DNA of 64,000 bases from assembly GCF_003813865.1 (NCBI RefSeq), contig NZ_RMVG01000011.1, positions 1 to 64,000 of the forward strand, written 5' to 3'. The position numbers were made by a program, and so were the translations under genes. Below, one piece after another: positions 35,318 to 44,429 of this stretch (position 1 is its first letter; the number at the start of each line of letters is the position of its first letter). The notes under the pieces were generated by a model that was not told where the DNA came from, made no database searches, and saw only the letters and a program-made list of their open reading frames with translations. Source of the DNA: Candidatus Pantoea deserta (GTDB lineage Bacteria > Pseudomonadota > Gammaproteobacteria > Enterobacterales > Enterobacteriaceae).

Positions 35318-37494
35318 CGCAAATGCAGCTTCCAGACTCGCCTGCGGGCAAGCCCGAACGGGCCGACAGCGGGGTGCCGCTCCAGGGGTGGGCCACCGCG
35401 ATTATCCTGATCGCCGCGCACTATCGGTTGCCCTGTTCGCCGGGCATGATCCTTGCCGCCAGCGAGTGGCAGGGCAGGCAGACGCGCGATAAAGCGCTGC
35501 GTCACCTGGCGCGTCAGGCCGGTCTCTCTCTACAGCTGTATGAAGAGAACAAATGGGAGATTAACCACTGGCGTCTGCCGCTGGCGGTAGAGCTGGCGGA
35601 CGGTCAGGTGGGGGTTATCACCAGTTTTGACGGCGATGACGAGGTGCGGGTGCACTTCAGCGGCGACGAACAGCCCACGCCGCTGTCGCTGGCGGCGCTG
35701 CTGCCGGACATCCGCTTCGCCGCGGCCTTTCGTCCTCTGACCGCGGCGAAAGACAGCCGCGTCGATCGCTATCTGGAGACCATCAAGCCCGACTGGCTGC
35801 GCCGTCTGGTGCTGCGCGATCTGCGGCCCTACGGCTATGTCATGCTGGGATCTTTTTTGATCAACCTGCTGGCGCTGGTGGGCATTATCTTCTCTATGCA
35901 GGTTTACGATCGGGTGATCCCGGCTCAGTCCTATCCCACCCTCTATGTGCTGTATGGCGGGGTGATCATCTCGGTGATCTTCACCTATATCCTGCGCGTC
36001 GGACGCGATCACGTCACCGATCTGCTTGGCAAACGCGCCGATATGCGCGTGTCCGATCGGGTATTCGGTCACGCGCTGCGCCTGCGCAACAGCGCCATTC
36101 CGCGCTCCACCGGCACCTTTATTTCCCAGCTGCGCGAGCTGGAGGCGATCCGCGAGATGGTGACGTCGACCACCGTCACCTCTATCGTCGATATGCCGTT
36201 TTTCCTGCTGTTTTTGCTGGTTATGGCCATCATTGCGCCGCAGCTGGCGTGGATCGCCCCGGTCGCGGTGATCCTGATGATCCTGCCTGGGCTGCTGAAG
36301 CAGAAAACCCTGGCGAAGCTGGCGCATCAGGCGCTGAAAGAGTCGACGCTGCGCAACGCGGTGCTGGTGGAGAGCGTGCAGGGGCTGGAAGACATCAAGC
36401 TGATGCAGGCGGAAGACCGCTTTCTGCAACAGTGGAACAGCTATATCCGCATTACCGCGCAGTCCGGCGTGGAGATGCGCAAGGTGATGCACTCGCTGAT
36501 CAGCTGGGGCGTGACGGTGCAGGGGCTGGTGTATGCCAGCGTGATCGTTATCGGCGCGCCAATGGTGATCAACGGCGACATCACGACCGGCGCGATCGTC
36601 GCGGCGTCGCTGCTCTCGTCGCGCATGATCGCTCCTATGGGCACGCTGTGCGGCGTGCTGGCGCGCTGGCAGCAGGTTAAGGCGGCGAAAACCAGCCTCG
36701 ACGCGCTGATGGCGCTGCCGGTTGAAAACAGCAAGGATGAAACCCGCATTCACGCGCCGGTGCTGTTTGGCCACTATCACTTCAGCGAGGCGATGTTTCG
36801 CTACTACAGCGACTCCGCTACCATCGCGCTGCGCATCAAAAGCCTTACCATCAAGCCCGGCGAGCGCGTCGCGGTGCTGGGCCGCAACGGCTCCGGTAAA
36901 TCGACGCTGTTGCAGGCGATGATTGGCGGCATGGATCTGGCAGGGGGCGAACTGCGGCTCGACAACCTGAGCCTGCCGCATATCGATCTGGCGGACGTGC
37001 GGCGCAACGTCGGCCTGATGACGCAGAATGCGCGGCTGTTTCACGGCACGCTGCGCGAGAACCTGACGATGGGCGCGGCGCACGCCAGCGATGAGGCGAT
37101 CTTTGCCGCGCTGACAGTCAGCGGCGGCGCGGATTTTATCCGTCGTCTGCCGCTCGGTCTCGATCAGCCGGTGATGGAGGGCGGCGTCGGGCTGTCCGGC
37201 GGCCAGCGGCAGTCGGTGCTGCTGGCGCGCATGCTGCTGCGCGATCCCAATATTGTGCTGCTGGATGAGCCGACCGCCTCGCTGGACGATCACACCGAAA
37301 AAGAGTTTATCGAACGGCTTGGTCAGTGGCTGAACGGCCGCACGCTCGTGGTCGCCACCCACCGCGCCGCCATTCTGGCGCTGGTGGATCGCGTGCTGGT
37401 ATTAAAAGAGGGGCAGCTGGTGATGGACAGTCCAAAAGAGAGCGCGCTGCCGCCCGCGCGCGCGGCGCTGAATCGTCCGGAGGATCAGGCATGA
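35314..37494 (+). CDS. Type I secretion ABC transporter (LapB/LssB-like)
   Basis: 726 residues. An N-terminal C39-peptidase-like domain (about 1-150) lacks the catalytic Cys/His arrangement, as in transporters for non-cleaved RTX-type adhesins. Transmembrane helices occupy ~165-450. The ATPase domain has Walker A GRNGSGKST at ~523, signature LSGGQ at ~627 and Walker B IVLLDEP at ~647. It powers export of the adhesin through the inner membrane. Start and stop overlap the neighbouring genes by four bases each, so the three transport genes are one translationally coupled unit. Confidence 0.93.
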   Translation: MTQMQLPDSPAGKPERADSGVPLQGWATAIILIAAHYRLPCSPGMILAASEWQGRQTRDKALRHLARQAGLSLQLYEENKWEINHWRLPLAVELADGQVGVITSFDGDDEVRVHFSGDEQPTPLSLAALLPDIRFAAAFRPLTAAKDSRVDRYLETIKPDWLRRLVLRDLRPYGYVMLGSFLINLLALVGIIFSMQVYDRVIPAQSYPTLYVLYGGVIISVIFTYILRVGRDHVTDLLGKRADMRVSDRVFGHALRLRNSAIPRSTGTFISQLRELEAIREMVTSTTVTSIVDMPFFLLFLLVMAIIAPQLAWIAPVAVILMILPGLLKQKTLAKLAHQALKESTLRNAVLVESVQGLEDIKLMQAEDRFLQQWNSYIRITAQSGVEMRKVMHSLISWGVTVQGLVYASVIVIGAPMVINGDITTGAIVAASLLSSRMIAPMGTLCGVLARWQQVKAAKTSLDALMALPVENSKDETRIHAPVLFGHYHFSEAMFRYYSDSATIALRIKSLTIKPGERVAVLGRNGSGKSTLLQAMIGGMDLAGGELRLDNLSLPHIDLADVRRNVGLMTQNARLFHGTLRENLTMGAAHASDEAIFAALTVSGGADFIRRLPLGLDQPVMEGGVGLSGGQRQSVLLARMLLRDPNIVLLDEPTASLDDHTEKEFIERLGQWLNGRTLVVATHRAAILALVDRVLVLKEGQLVMDSPKESALPPARAALNRPEDQA

Positions 37495-38711
37495 GCGAGC
37501 TGTCAACAAAGCTGCGGCTGGCGGCGCCGGAACGGGAAAGCGCCGAGGATCTCAACGGCGATCTCCACTCGGAAACCTACTACACCGGCGCGGTACGGCT
37601 GATAGCGATTAGCGCCGTTCTGCTGCTGGCGGGGCTGATCTGGGCGTGGTTCGGCGTGCTGGATGAGGTCTCGACCGGCACCGGCAAAGTGATCCCCAGC
37701 TCGCGCGATCAGGTGCTGAGTTCGCTGGAGGGCGGCATTCTGGCCGAGCTGCACGTGCACGAAGGGGATCGGGTGCAGGCCGGGGAGATCGTGGCGAAGC
37801 TCGATCCCACCCGATCCGTCTCCAGCGTCGGCGAGAGCGCGGCCCGCTATCGCGCCGCGCTGGCGGCCAGCGCGCGCCTCTACGCCGAAGTGAACGATCG
37901 ACCTCTGCGCTTTCCTGATGAGCTAAAGGCCTTTCCCGATCTGATCGCGTCGGAAACCCGGCTCTACACCACCCGACGGGCGCAGCTGAAAGATTCCACC
38001 GCGCAGATCCAGCAGTCCCTTGAGCTGGCTAACCGCGAGCTGGCGATTACCCAGCGGCTGGCGAAAACCGGCGCGGCCAGCAGCGTTGAGGTGCTGCGAC
38101 TCCAGCGCGACCGATCCGATCTGGAGCTGAAACTCACCGATATGCGCTCGCAATATTATGTGCAGGCGCGCGAGGATCTGGCGAAGGCGTCGGCGGAGGC
38201 GGACAGCCTGGCGCAAACGGTAAAAGGGCGTGAGGATACCGTTAGCCGACTGACGCTGCGCTCGCCCATGCGCGGCATCGTGAAAAACATCAAGGTGACT
38301 ACCGTAGGCGGGGTGATCCCGCCTAACGGCGAGCTGATGAATATCGTACCAATGGACGATCGTCTGCTGATCGAGGCGCGCCTGTCGCCGCGCGATATTG
38401 CGTTTATTCATCCAGGGCAGAAGGCGCTGGTGAAGATCTCTGCCTATGATTACGCCATATACGGCGGGCTGCATGGGGTGGTGGAGAGCATCTCGCCGGA
38501 TACTATTCAGGATGAGGTGAAGCCGGAGATTTACTACTACCGCGTCTTTATTCGCACCGACACCGACTATGTGCAGAACAAAGCCGGACGCCGCTTCTCT
38601 ATCAGCCCTGGTATGGTCTCCACGGTGGACATCAAAACCGGCGAGAAAACCGTGATGGATTATCTGATCAAGCCGTTCAATCGGGCCAAAGAGGCGCTGC
38701 GTGAGCGTTAA
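37491..38711 (+). CDS. HlyD-family membrane-fusion protein (LapC-like)
   Basis: 406 residues: a short cytoplasmic N-terminus, one membrane helix (about 37-58), then a periplasmic adaptor with a biotinyl-lipoyl-like hairpin (GGILAELHVHEGDRVQAGEIV) split by long coiled coils (~140-260) and a beta-barrel C-terminal part with SPMRGIVKNI. It links the ABC transporter to the outer-membrane channel. The ATG at 37491 overlaps the ABC stop (ATGA) and follows a GGAGGA site; the longer frame upstream is a shadow of the ABC gene. It is the last gene of the block before a strong terminator. Confidence 0.92.
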   Translation: MSELSTKLRLAAPERESAEDLNGDLHSETYYTGAVRLIAISAVLLLAGLIWAWFGVLDEVSTGTGKVIPSSRDQVLSSLEGGILAELHVHEGDRVQAGEIVAKLDPTRSVSSVGESAARYRAALAASARLYAEVNDRPLRFPDELKAFPDLIASETRLYTTRRAQLKDSTAQIQQSLELANRELAITQRLAKTGAASSVEVLRLQRDRSDLELKLTDMRSQYYVQAREDLAKASAEADSLAQTVKGREDTVSRLTLRSPMRGIVKNIKVTTVGGVIPPNGELMNIVPMDDRLLIEARLSPRDIAFIHPGQKALVKISAYDYAIYGGLHGVVESISPDTIQDEVKPEIYYYRVFIRTDTDYVQNKAGRRFSISPGMVSTVDIKTGEKTVMDYLIKPFNRAKEALRER

Positions 38712-38810
38712 CCTCTGCCGGTTGCTGTTGCGTTTAGACGACCCAGGCCACACTGATTGCAGGCTAAGTCGATCTTCAGGATAATCTTGTCAGATAACGC
38801 GTATTCAACT

Positions 38811-38851
38811 CCCTTCCACGTCGGGCTTAACGACGTGGAGGGGATTTTTTT
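38811..38851 (+). terminator. Rho-independent terminator ending the adhesin/secretion block
   Basis: A 13-bp stem (CCCTTCCACGTCG with CGACGTGGAGGGG, one G-T pair) with a 7-base loop is followed by ATTTTTTTA. It lies 100 bases after the membrane-fusion gene and 70 bases before speB, insulating speB from the biofilm genes. Confidence 0.92.
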
Positions 38852-38922
38852 ATCAGGCGATGATTTCCCTGCAACGTGACGCTGGGCGGCGAGAGGCCGC
38901 TCAGCGGACAAAGAGGCGATTT

Positions 38923-39843
38923 ATGTACAATACACTGAATAATCAATACGACAACTCACTGGTTTCCAACGCGTTTGGCTTTATGCGTTTTCCAGTGAAC
39001 TTTCAGCCTTACAGCAGCGACGCCGAGTGGGTGATTACCGGCGTGCCCTTTGACGCCGCCACCTCAGGTCGTCCAGGCAGTCGTTTGGGACCGGGCGCTA
39101 TTCGCCAGATCTCGACCAATCTGGCCTGGGAAGGCTGTCGCTGGCCGTGGCAGTTCGATCTGCGTCAGCGCCTTAACGTCGTGGACTGCGGCGATCTGGT
39201 CTATGCCTTCGGCGATTCGCAGGACCTTTCCGACAAGCTTCAGGCGCATGCGGAAAAACTGCTGGCGAACGGCAAACGTATGCTGACCTTCGGCGGCGAC
39301 CACTACGTCACGCTGCCGCTGCTGCGCGCCCACGCGAAACATTTCGGCAAGCTGGCGCTGGTGCACTTTGACGCGCATACCGATACCTATTCCAACGGAC
39401 CGACCTTTGACCACGGCACCATGTTCTTTACCGCGCCGAAAGAGGGGCTGATCGATCCGCAGCATTCGGTGCAGATTGGCATTCGTACCGAGTTCGACAA
39501 GAGCCTGGGCTTTAACGTGCTGGATGCGGCGCAGGTGAACGATCGCAGCGTGGATGACATTCTGGCGGAAATTAAGCGCACCGTGGGCGATATGCCGGTC
39601 TACCTGACCTTTGACATCGACTGTCTGGACCCGGCGCACGCGCCCGGCACCGGCACGCCGGTTATCGGCGGCCTGACCACCGACAAAGCCACCAAACTGG
39701 TGCGCGGCCTGCAAGGGTTGAACATTGTGGGCATGGATCTGGTCGAAGTCGCGCCGGGCTACGATCACGCCGATCTCACCTCGCTGGCCGCGGCGACGCT
39801 GGCGCTGGATATGCTGCACGTTCAGGCGGCGAATAAAGGCTAA
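38923..39843 (+). CDS. speB: Agmatinase SpeB
   Basis: 306 residues, the enteric length. A member of the ureohydrolase (arginase) family that converts agmatine to putrescine and urea. Mn-binding motifs are all present: [16 protein letters not shown] and [12 protein letters not shown]. The start MYNTLNNQ follows an AAGAGG site; the longer frame begins inside the terminator region. In E. coli it lies directly behind speA. Here it is split off by the biofilm block and behind a strong terminator, so it needs its own promoter between about 38850 and 38910. Confidence 0.97.
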   Translation: MYNTLNNQYDNSLVSNAFGFMRFPVNFQPYSSDAEWVITGVPFDAATSGRPGSRLGPGAIRQISTNLAWEGCRWPWQFDLRQRLNVVDCGDLVYAFGDSQDLSDKLQAHAEKLLANGKRMLTFGGDHYVTLPLLRAHAKHFGKLALVHFDAHTDTYSNGPTFDHGTMFFTAPKEGLIDPQHSVQIGIRTEFDKSLGFNVLDAAQVNDRSVDDILAEIKRTVGDMPVYLTFDIDCLDPAHAPGTGTPVIGGLTTDKATKLVRGLQGLNIVGMDLVEVAPGYDHADLTSLAAATLALDMLHVQAANKG

Positions 39844-39892
39844 TTATCTAATCAGGGCGCGAACAGGCGCCCGCTTATTTCTGGAGAACATC

Positions 39893-40300
39893 ATGGGATT
39901 ACTCGATCAGCTTGTAGGGGCGTTAGGCAACGGCAACGGACGCAACACCCTGGGTGAACTGGAAGCGGTATGGCACTGGGTGCAGGAGCAGGGCGGCGTT
40001 GAAGCGCTGCTGCAAAAGTTTCAGCAGGGCGGCCTGGGCGAAATTCTGGCTTCCTGGATCGGCAATGGCGGCAACCAGTCGGTGAGCGGCGGAGAGCTGA
40101 AATCGGCGTTGGGCGAAGAGGCGTTGCAGTCGCTGGCGCAAAAGCTGGGCACCGATGTGAACGGCGCCTCCGGCACGCTGGCTGAGCTGCTGCCGCAGTT
40201 AATCGATCGTCTTTCACCGCAGGGCGAAATCCACCCGCAGGCGGCGCAGAACAATCAGCTCGATCTGGCGTCGCTGGTCGGACAGCTGTTTAAGCGTTAA
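39893..40300 (+). CDS. YidB-like DUF937 protein
   Basis: 135 residues, start after a CTGGAGAA site, 49 bases past speB. It matches the YidB family of small soluble proteins: MGLLDQLVGA at the N-terminus, VQEQGGVEALLQKFQQGGLG in the middle, NQSVSGGEL and LPQLIDRLSPQGE near the end. The function is unknown. In E. coli yidB lies elsewhere (near gyrB), so its place between speB and loiP is a difference. It may be cotranscribed with speB. Confidence 0.9.
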   Translation: MGLLDQLVGALGNGNGRNTLGELEAVWHWVQEQGGVEALLQKFQQGGLGEILASWIGNGGNQSVSGGELKSALGEEALQSLAQKLGTDVNGASGTLAELLPQLIDRLSPQGEIHPQAAQNNQLDLASLVGQLFKR

Positions 40301-40309
40301 CACCCGGAT

Positions 40310-40339
40310 GAGGCGCGCTGTCACATCACAGCGCGCCTC
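40310..40339. terminator. Bidirectional terminator between yidB-like gene and loiP
   Basis: A perfect 12-bp stem (GAGGCGCGCTGT / ACAGCGCGCCTC) with a 6-base loop lies in the 42-base gap between convergent genes. T-rich sequence follows on the plus strand (CGCTTATTTT). Confidence 0.85.
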
Positions 40340-40342
40340 CGC

Positions 40343-41098
40343 TTATTTTCCGCCGTCCGCCGCGATGCGCTCGCGAATATGCTGCGCGCGCGCCGCCGAG
40401 TCCGGATGGGAATCAAACAGGCTGCTCTGCTGGCCCTGCTGCATTTTCGCCAGTTTCTCGAAGCTGGTGGCCAGACCCATCGGATCGATGCCGCGCTTTT
40501 TCAGTAGGTCGTAAGAGTAGTCATCCGCCTGAGACTCCTGCGTTTGCGAGAACTGGGCGTTAACCAGCTGCTCGCCCATATCCCCCAGCTGCGACTGCGA
40601 CAGCGAGCCGATAATACCGCCAACCGACGAGGCCGCAGTGCGCGCCGCCGTGGTGCCGAATGCCACCTGCATCGCTTTGCGCGTATGGCCCAGCGCCACG
40701 TGTCCCATCTCATGGCCCAGCACGCCTTCGACTTCATTGTCATCCATCATATCCATCAGGCCGCTGTAGACGCGGATACAGCCATTCGCCATTGCCCAGG
40801 CGTTGACGTCTTTGGTGACGTAAACCTTATAGTTGGCCGGCGTGCCGTTGATATTGTCGCCCAGCGCGGCGGCGATCTTGTTGAGACGCTGCTGGTAGGT
40901 GCTGTCCGCAGGCGCAAGCTGATTCTCTTTGTCCATCTGTGCGCAGGATTGATCGCTAAGCTGTTTCACCTGCGCGTCATTGAGGGTATAAGCCTGAAAA
41001 GCCTGCGCCCCCGACTGTAGCAGCGCGTTATTGTCCATTCCCTGACAGCCGCTGAGCAGCGCCGCCAGAGAGACTGCAACCATTCCTGGAATCTTCAT
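40343..41098 (-). CDS. loiP: Outer-membrane lipoprotein metalloprotease LoiP
   Basis: 251 residues. A lipoprotein signal ends in LLSGC with the lipidated Cys at 18. The M48 protease motif HEMGH lies near residue 130, with the third zinc ligand in the ESQADDY segment. In E. coli LoiP (YggG) sits in the outer membrane, responds to low osmolarity and works with BepA. Its position beside tktA is conserved. The 270-base gap to tktA holds the two divergent promoters and no gene. Confidence 0.94.
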   Translation of the reverse strand: MKIPGMVAVSLAALLSGCQGMDNNALLQSGAQAFQAYTLNDAQVKQLSDQSCAQMDKENQLAPADSTYQQRLNKIAAALGDNINGTPANYKVYVTKDVNAWAMANGCIRVYSGLMDMMDDNEVEGVLGHEMGHVALGHTRKAMQVAFGTTAARTAASSVGGIIGSLSQSQLGDMGEQLVNAQFSQTQESQADDYSYDLLKKRGIDPMGLATSFEKLAKMQQGQQSSLFDSHPDSAARAQHIRERIAADGGK

Positions 41099-41370
41099 CG
41101 TTAAGTCCCGTACATAACAAGGTAAGAAAAACAGGCACCTGAAAAAAGGCCAGGCGCCGCAACGGATCGGTTATAGCGTGCAGGAGGCGACTGCGCTAGC
41201 AGATAATGCCCTAAATGCCAGACGGAACGGCGACAATTAGCACGGCACGCATGTACTTTTGCCCCGATTTTCATGTACATTGATGAGCGACTTTTTTCTT
41301 GTTTTGCCTGATAAACCATTAATAACAATGAGTTAAAAAGGTGAATCATTCATCCGACCTGGAGTAGAAA

Positions 41371-43362
41371 ATGCCCTCTCGTAAAGAGCTTGCCAACGCC
41401 ATTCGCGCGTTAAGTATGGACGCAGTACAGAAAGCCAAATCGGGACATCCGGGGGCCCCGATGGGTATGGCCGATATCGCCGAGGTGCTGTGGCGCGGCT
41501 ACCTGAACCATAATCCGACCAACCCGCAGTGGGCCGATCGCGATCGCTTCGTGCTGTCTAACGGCCACGGCTCTATGCTGATTTACAGCCTGCTGCACCT
41601 CACCGGCTACGATCTGCCGATGAGCGAGCTGCAAAATTTCCGTCAGCTGCACTCAAAAACTCCAGGTCACCCGGAATACGGCTACACCCCAGGCGTTGAA
41701 ACCACCACCGGTCCGCTGGGCCAGGGGATCGCCAACGCGGTGGGCTTTGCGATCGCCGAGCGCACGCTGGCGGCACAGTTTAACCGTCCGGGTCACGACA
41801 TCGTCGATCACAACACTTATGTGTTTATGGGCGACGGCTGCATGATGGAAGGGATTTCCCACGAGGTCTGCTCGCTGGCCGGCACGCTGAAGCTGGGCAA
41901 ACTGGTGGCGTTCTACGACGATAACGGCATCTCTATCGACGGCCATATCGACGGCTGGTTCACCGACGACACCGCAAAACGTTTCGAAGCCTACGGCTGG
42001 CACGTGGTGCGCGGCGTGGACGGTCACGATGCGGACGCGATCGCTAAGGCGATTGAAGAGGCGAAAGCGGTCAGCGACAAGCCTTCGCTGCTGATGTGCA
42101 AAACCGTGATCGGCTTCGGCTCGCCGAACAAAGCCGGCACCCACGACTCGCACGGCGCGCCGCTGGGCGACGACGAAGTGGCGCTGACGCGTAAACAGCT
42201 GGGCTGGGAACACGCGCCTTTCGTTATCCCGTCAGAAATTTACGCCGAGTGGGACGCGAAAGAAGCGGGCAAGGCAAAAGAAGCCAAGTGGGACGAGAAG
42301 TTCGCCGCCTACGCGCAGGCTTTCCCGGAGCTGGCCGCCGAGTTCAAACGTCGCGTCAGCAACGAACTGCCGGCTAACTGGCAGGAAGAGTCGCAGAAAT
42401 TTATCGAACAGCTTCAGGCCAGTCCGGCGAAAATCGCCAGCCGTAAAGCCTCGCAGAACGCCATTGAAGCGTTCGGCAAGCTGCTGCCGGAATATCTGGG
42501 CGGTTCTGCCGACCTGGCGCCGAGCAACCTGACCATGTGGTCTGGCTCTAAGCCGATCAACGTTGACCTGGCGGGCAACTATATTCACTACGGCGTGCGC
42601 GAATTCGGTATGACCGCTATCGCTAACGGCATCGCGCTGCATGGCGGCTTCCTGCCTTACACCGCGACCTTCCTGATGTTCGTCGAATACGCGCGCAACG
42701 CGGCGCGTATGGCGGCGCTGATGAAGATTCGCCAGATCATGGTCTACACCCACGACTCTATCGGTCTGGGCGAAGACGGTCCGACGCACCAGCCGGTCGA
42801 GCAGCTGGCCAGCCTGCGCACCACGCCGAACATGAGCACCTGGCGTCCGTGTGACCAGGTTGAATCCGCGGTGGCGTGGAAATACGCTATCGAGCGTAAA
42901 GATGGCCCAAGCGCGCTGATCTTCTCGCGTCAGAACCTGGCGCAGCAGGAGCGCACCCCGGAGCAGCTGGCGAATATCGCGCGCGGCGGCTATATCCTGA
43001 AAGACTGCGACGGTCAGCCGCAGCTGATCCTGATCGCCACCGGTTCCGAAGTTGAGCTGGCGGTGGCGGCCTGGGACAAGCTGAGCAGCGAAGGCATCAA
43101 GGCGCGCGTGGTCTCTATGCCGTCTACCGACGCCTTCGATAAGCAGGATGCGGCCTATCGCGAAGCGGTGCTGCCGAAGGCCGTGGGCGCGCGCGTGGCT
43201 ATCGAGGCGGGCATCGCTGACTACTGGCAGCGTTATACCGGCCTGCACGGCGCGGTGGTGGGCATGACCACCTTCGGCGAATCTGCCCCGGCAGAGAAGC
43301 TGTTTGAGGTGTTTGGCTTTACCGTCGACAACGTTGTCGCGCAGGCGAAAGCGGTACTGTAA
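41371..43362 (+). CDS. tktA: Transketolase TktA
   Basis: 663 residues, exactly the E. coli length. It transfers two-carbon ketol units in the pentose phosphate pathway using thiamine diphosphate and Mg. Cofactor-binding motifs [11 protein letters not shown] near residue 26, GPLGQG near 114 and GDGCMMEG near 155 are present, followed by the pyrimidine-binding domain with [17 protein letters not shown] and the C-terminal domain. A GGAG site precedes the ATG. Confidence 0.97.
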   Translation: MPSRKELANAIRALSMDAVQKAKSGHPGAPMGMADIAEVLWRGYLNHNPTNPQWADRDRFVLSNGHGSMLIYSLLHLTGYDLPMSELQNFRQLHSKTPGHPEYGYTPGVETTTGPLGQGIANAVGFAIAERTLAAQFNRPGHDIVDHNTYVFMGDGCMMEGISHEVCSLAGTLKLGKLVAFYDDNGISIDGHIDGWFTDDTAKRFEAYGWHVVRGVDGHDADAIAKAIEEAKAVSDKPSLLMCKTVIGFGSPNKAGTHDSHGAPLGDDEVALTRKQLGWEHAPFVIPSEIYAEWDAKEAGKAKEAKWDEKFAAYAQAFPELAAEFKRRVSNELPANWQEESQKFIEQLQASPAKIASRKASQNAIEAFGKLLPEYLGGSADLAPSNLTMWSGSKPINVDLAGNYIHYGVREFGMTAIANGIALHGGFLPYTATFLMFVEYARNAARMAALMKIRQIMVYTHDSIGLGEDGPTHQPVEQLASLRTTPNMSTWRPCDQVESAVAWKYAIERKDGPSALIFSRQNLAQQERTPEQLANIARGGYILKDCDGQPQLILIATGSEVELAVAAWDKLSSEGIKARVVSMPSTDAFDKQDAAYREAVLPKAVGARVAIEAGIADYWQRYTGLHGAVVGMTTFGESAPAEKLFEVFGFTVDNVVAQAKAVL

Positions 43363-43370
43363 GGCGTAAA

Positions 43371-43396
43371 GGTTCGCCTGCCTGTGCAGGCGAACC
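43371..43396. terminator. Hairpin between convergent tktA and bactofilin gene
   Basis: A perfect 11-bp stem GGTTCGCCTGC/GCAGGCGAACC with loop CTGT lies between the two stop codons. The T-run is poor on both strands (CTTT on the minus strand), so its strength is uncertain. Confidence 0.6.
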
Positions 43397-43403
43397 AGAA
43401 AGG

Positions 43404-44093
43404 CTACTGCTGCAACAGCGTCGCCTTATGCAGTTGAAACTCCTGACCGGAGGGCGTTGGCGCTTCGGTCTTATTCTGCTCCCAGGGTTTAGATACGCCG
43501 TAGAAACGTCCCTGATGATGGACGGCGAGCGAGTCGCATTCCACGGTGCCATCCATAAAGCCTTCGGCATTAATGGCGACTTCCCGGCTGCGGCACAGTC
43601 CTTTTAACTCGCCGCTGATTTCAATGCGCTGCGCATAAATCTCCCCGTCAACGCGCCCCTTTTTTTGCACAAAAACGGTTTTCTCGGCGTTAATTTTTCC
43701 CGTCACGGTGCCATTAATGTGAATATCGCCCTGGGAGGTGATTTCGCCGTTGATCGCGCAGGTTTCCGGGATGGTGGTGGTGTGATCCGGGGCGACCTTA
43801 ACCACGGTGGCGACGGAGACGCTCTCTTCGAAGTCATCTTCGAGCGCGGGATCGGGAGCAAACTTCTCGGCGTAGCCGGCATTAAAACCGTTCTCTTTGC
43901 GTTTAAACATCATTATTCCTTTATTGAATAGTAATTTCCTGAAAGCTGCCTGGGCGATAAACGTCATCCCCAGCGCCAGCAGCAGCCCGCGATACTGACG
44001 AACCATCGCCAGCGTAACGCTCCAGCTAAATACGTAGACCACCAGAGCGAAAGACCAGATAAACCAAAGGTACCAAAGCAGGTTGTAATTCAT
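43404..44093 (-). CDS. Membrane-anchored bactofilin (CcmA-like)
   Basis: 229 residues. The N-terminal ~60 contain two hydrophobic segments (LLWYLWFIWSFALVVYVF and LLLALGMTFIA). After a linker, residues ~105-205 form the bactofilin beta-helix, seen as regularly spaced G-[DE]-hydrophobic units (INGEITSQGDIHINGTVTGKI). Bactofilins polymerise into cytoskeletal scaffolds that affect cell shape. Proteus CcmA has both a membrane and a shorter form. A second ATG (43913/43910) after AAAGGA would give a soluble 169- or 168-residue protein, so two products are possible. The upstream ATG at 44093 has only a weak ribosome site. The gene is not at this site in E. coli. Confidence 0.88.
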   Translation of the reverse strand: MNYNLLWYLWFIWSFALVVYVFSWSVTLAMVRQYRGLLLALGMTFIAQAAFRKLLFNKGIMMFKRKENGFNAGYAEKFAPDPALEDDFEESVSVATVVKVAPDHTTTIPETCAINGEITSQGDIHINGTVTGKINAEKTVFVQKKGRVDGEIYAQRIEISGELKGLCRSREVAINAEGFMDGTVECDSLAVHHQGRFYGVSKPWEQNKTEAPTPSGQEFQLHKATLLQQ

Positions 44094-44212
44094 AGGTTGT
44101 CTGTCATAAGGAAGCGCCTGTTACCGCTGTCCGACTGCGCGGCAAGCTACAATGACTCTATGAAACGGAGCCGCGTCAGATGGTCGTTTTATATGCATCC
44201 TGAAGTTTTTAG

Positions 44213-44228
44213 TGTGATCGCCGTCTGA
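44213..44228 (+). promoter_or_regulatory. Possible CRP site upstream of epd
   Basis: TGTGA-N6-TCTGA keeps 8 of the 10 key bases of the CRP consensus TGTGA-N6-TCACA. CRP activates the epd-pgk promoter in E. coli. The match is imperfect. Confidence 0.35.
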
Positions 44229-44286
44229 TTTTCAGATTCTGATTTGATCTGACGCATTCCAATTTTTAGCGGTTCTATTTATTGTA

Positions 44287-44302
44287 GCTGAACCGTTTCA
44301 GT
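44287..44302 (+). promoter_or_regulatory. Cra (FruR) operator upstream of epd
   Basis: GCTGAACCGTTTCAGT closely fits the Cra recognition sequence (core TGAAnCGTTTCA), about 130 bases before the epd start. The epd-pgk-fbaA cluster is a known Cra target in E. coli. The rest of the 336-base gap shows no gene. Confidence 0.75.
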
Positions 44303-44429
44303 AGGCGCTGCGACGGCTTTTTTTCAGCTGGCAGACCATGGCAAAAGCGCAATAATTTCCTGTACAAACGTCAACGTCTGGCTCAGGCTAACGCTCCGAT
44401 TTTGCACTGAATTTATTTGCAGGGGTGAT

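Noticed and set aside
35530..37362. 610-codon minus-strand frame across the ABC transporter gene
   Set aside because: Antisense to a clear ABC transporter; the product is Gln/His/Arg-rich without motifs.
41101..41349. 82-codon minus-strand frame in the loiP-tktA gap
   Set aside because: It covers the divergent promoter region, has no recognisable domain and no convincing ribosome site.
43371..43396. Inverted repeat after tktA as a mobile-element end
   Set aside because: It is a single compact hairpin between two convergent stop codons with no transposase or target duplication, so a terminator explains it.
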